Shown here in pieces: positions 5,989 to 6,960 of a stretch of DNA of 6,960 nt. The position numbers and the translations under genes were made by a program. Position 1 is the stretch's first letter; every line of letters begins with the position of its first letter. The notes under the pieces were generated by a model. That model saw nothing but the letters and a program-made list of their open reading frames with translations, had not been told where the DNA came from and searched no databases. Source of the DNA: an uncultured Peptococcaceae bacterium (GTDB lineage: Bacteria; Bacillota; Peptococcia; Peptococcales; Peptococcaceae); assembly GCA_900553245.1 (NCBI GenBank), contig USCP01000102.1:1-6960 (forward strand), written 5' to 3'.

Positions 5989-6678
5989 ATGCGTTTAATC
6001 TTCATCCGACACGGTCAAGCCGAAGATGCCACCGAAAACATCGGCGACGCCCGCCGCGTACTCACCGCAAAAGGCAAAGAGCGCCTTGAAAATGTTTATC
6101 CGGCATTCGCCCGTTATCTTAATAGTAAAAAACACTGCGAAGTTTGGACATCTCCAAAGGCGCGCGCCTTAGAAACCGCCAACGTGCTCTGCCGCTACAT
6201 GCCCGGCGTAAAGCCCCTCACTCAAAACTTCCTTGAAGAAGGGAACTTCGATGCCTTTTGTCGCGCCATTCGTGCCCATGACCATGGCGAAACCTTAGTC
6301 GTTGTCGGACACGAGCCTTACTTGAGCGATTGGGTGCGTGAAATGACCGGCCTCGATGTACACTTCAAAAAAGGCCGTGGTGAAATGCTCTACCTCTCAC
6401 CAACTCAACCAACCAATGCCATTCGCATTCACGACATCGATTTCGATCAAATGCGTAGCCTCGACCTTTACCGCATGCCCCTTTCCATCGGCATCGCTAC
6501 CATGATTCAAAATCAACACCATCACATCATCCACGCCCGCGATCAATTTCTCACCGATCCGGACGACAACGATGCACTGAGTACGCTACGCGTGGCACTG
6601 CGTCGCCAGTACGCGCTCCTTGAATTTATCAAGCCCTACTGCAAACAAAAGGCCTTTACCAAAGCCGAAAGTCAGTAG
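5989..6678 (+). CDS. SixA-like histidine phosphatase fused to a CHAD domain, cut short by an in-frame TAG
   Basis: The visible product is 229 residues. Residues 1 to about 155 are a SixA-like member of the histidine phosphatase superfamily: RHG (7-9) carries the nucleophilic H8, SPKARALETA (55-64) carries the second phosphate-binding arginine, and VVGHEP (105-110) carries the second catalytic His108. From about residue 165 the sequence becomes the start of a CHAD helical domain, with the arginine-rich signature LRVALRR at 200-206. CHAD domains are linked to polyphosphate binding and normally span far more than the roughly 60 residues present. The frame stops at TAG (6676-6678) but continues open afterwards. 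AGAGGG lies 8 bases before the ATG at 5989. The histidine usually found three positions before the first signature arginine is Ser198 here. The phosphatase half should be functional; the CHAD half is truncated unless the stop is bypassed. Confidence 0.85.
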   Translation: MRLIFIRHGQAEDATENIGDARRVLTAKGKERLENVYPAFARYLNSKKHCEVWTSPKARALETANVLCRYMPGVKPLTQNFLEEGNFDAFCRAIRAHDHGETLVVVGHEPYLSDWVREMTGLDVHFKKGRGEMLYLSPTQPTNAIRIHDIDFDQMRSLDLYRMPLSIGIATMIQNQHHHIIHARDQFLTDPDDNDALSTLRVALRRQYALLEFIKPYCKQKAFTKAESQ

Positions 6679-6960
6679 CTCGCCCTCTATCACGATCTCG
6701 AAACCCTGCGCGGACTCAATGCCATCCTAAAGACCATCCATAACTCCAGAAAGCTCGAACTCTTTCCCCTCTCCGATGAACTCATGATGGAGCAAACCAC
6801 CATGGTCATCAACCTCTGCAACGAGCTCAGCCAACCGGAAAACGAAATTGCCTATCAAGAGGCCCTGCACCTCACCATTGCAGCCCTCATGACCGCAAAC
6901 ACCACCGCCCCCCTCGACCAGCTCGCTCGCGAACAATTAGCCAGCCGCTACAAAGAAGTG
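6679..6960 (+). pseudogene. In-frame continuation of the CHAD domain beyond the TAG (runs off the window)
   Basis: Directly after the TAG, in the same frame as the SixA-CHAD gene, 94 codons stay open to the window edge. The translation begins LALYHDLETLRGLNAILKTI and is amphipathic, helical and rich in Leu, Glu and Ala, with the same codon habits (ctc, gcc, atc) as the upstream part. That is what the middle of a CHAD domain should look like, so this is the severed second part of one gene rather than a new one. The first in-frame ATG is at 6784 and has no ribosome site before it, arguing against independent translation. I call it the downstream part of a broken gene; readthrough or a base-call error at 6676-6678 would restore a full protein. 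Confidence 0.7.

Noticed and set aside
6727..6936. A 69-codon minus-strand frame at the right end
   Set aside because: It is antisense to the CHAD continuation, Gly/Glu-rich, and has no supporting motif.

Overview
The window looks like chromosomal DNA from a low-to-mid GC bacterium, most likely an anaerobic Bacillota. A diderm Negativicutes-type host is my best guess. The reasons are a complete LutABC-type lactate oxidation operon, polytopic surface-sugar-modifying proteins of the Gtr type that suit an organism with surface glycans or LPS, and ordinary Shine-Dalgarno sites and extended -10 promoters. The taxonomic call is inference from gene content only. No mobile element, CRISPR array, rRNA or tRNA is visible.

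Layout, left to right. A minus-strand surface-sugar module occupies 1-2157. It has a promoter with a 16-base perfect palindrome upstream, then a small GtrA-family membrane protein, then a large GtrII-like membrane glucosyltransferase, whose stop codon overlaps the start of a third gene running off the left edge. A 12-bp perfect hairpin terminator separates this module from a one-gene unit encoding a GNAT N-acetyltransferase (2192-2659, minus). Another hairpin terminator then closes the minus-strand lutABC operon (2751-5686), which encodes a CCG-domain protein, an iron-sulfur LUD protein and a LUD-domain protein that together should oxidise L-lactate to pyruvate. The operon has a recognisable promoter and a leader of about 118 nt.

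Upstream of lutA is a 302-base divergent intergenic region with an AT-rich centre. It carries two outward-facing promoters sharing the identical extended -10 box TGCTATACT. The rightward one drives a SixA-like histidine phosphatase fused to a CHAD domain. This is the most notable locus. The reading frame ends at an in-frame TAG (6676-6678) only about 30 residues into the CHAD domain, and the same frame then stays open for 94 more codons to the window edge, encoding what reads as the rest of the CHAD helices. Two other genes here (GNAT and GtrA) end naturally at TAG, so wholesale amber reassignment is unlikely. A nonsense mutation, a sequencing error or programmed readthrough are the remaining explanations.

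The modules are functionally separate: surface glycan glucosylation, a small-molecule or protein acetyltransferase, lactate catabolism, and a phosphatase/polyphosphate-associated protein. I see no convincing sign of a wholly novel multi-gene system. The interrupted SixA-CHAD gene, the palindrome upstream of the gtr promoter and the arrangement of the gtr-like cassette are the items worth checking.
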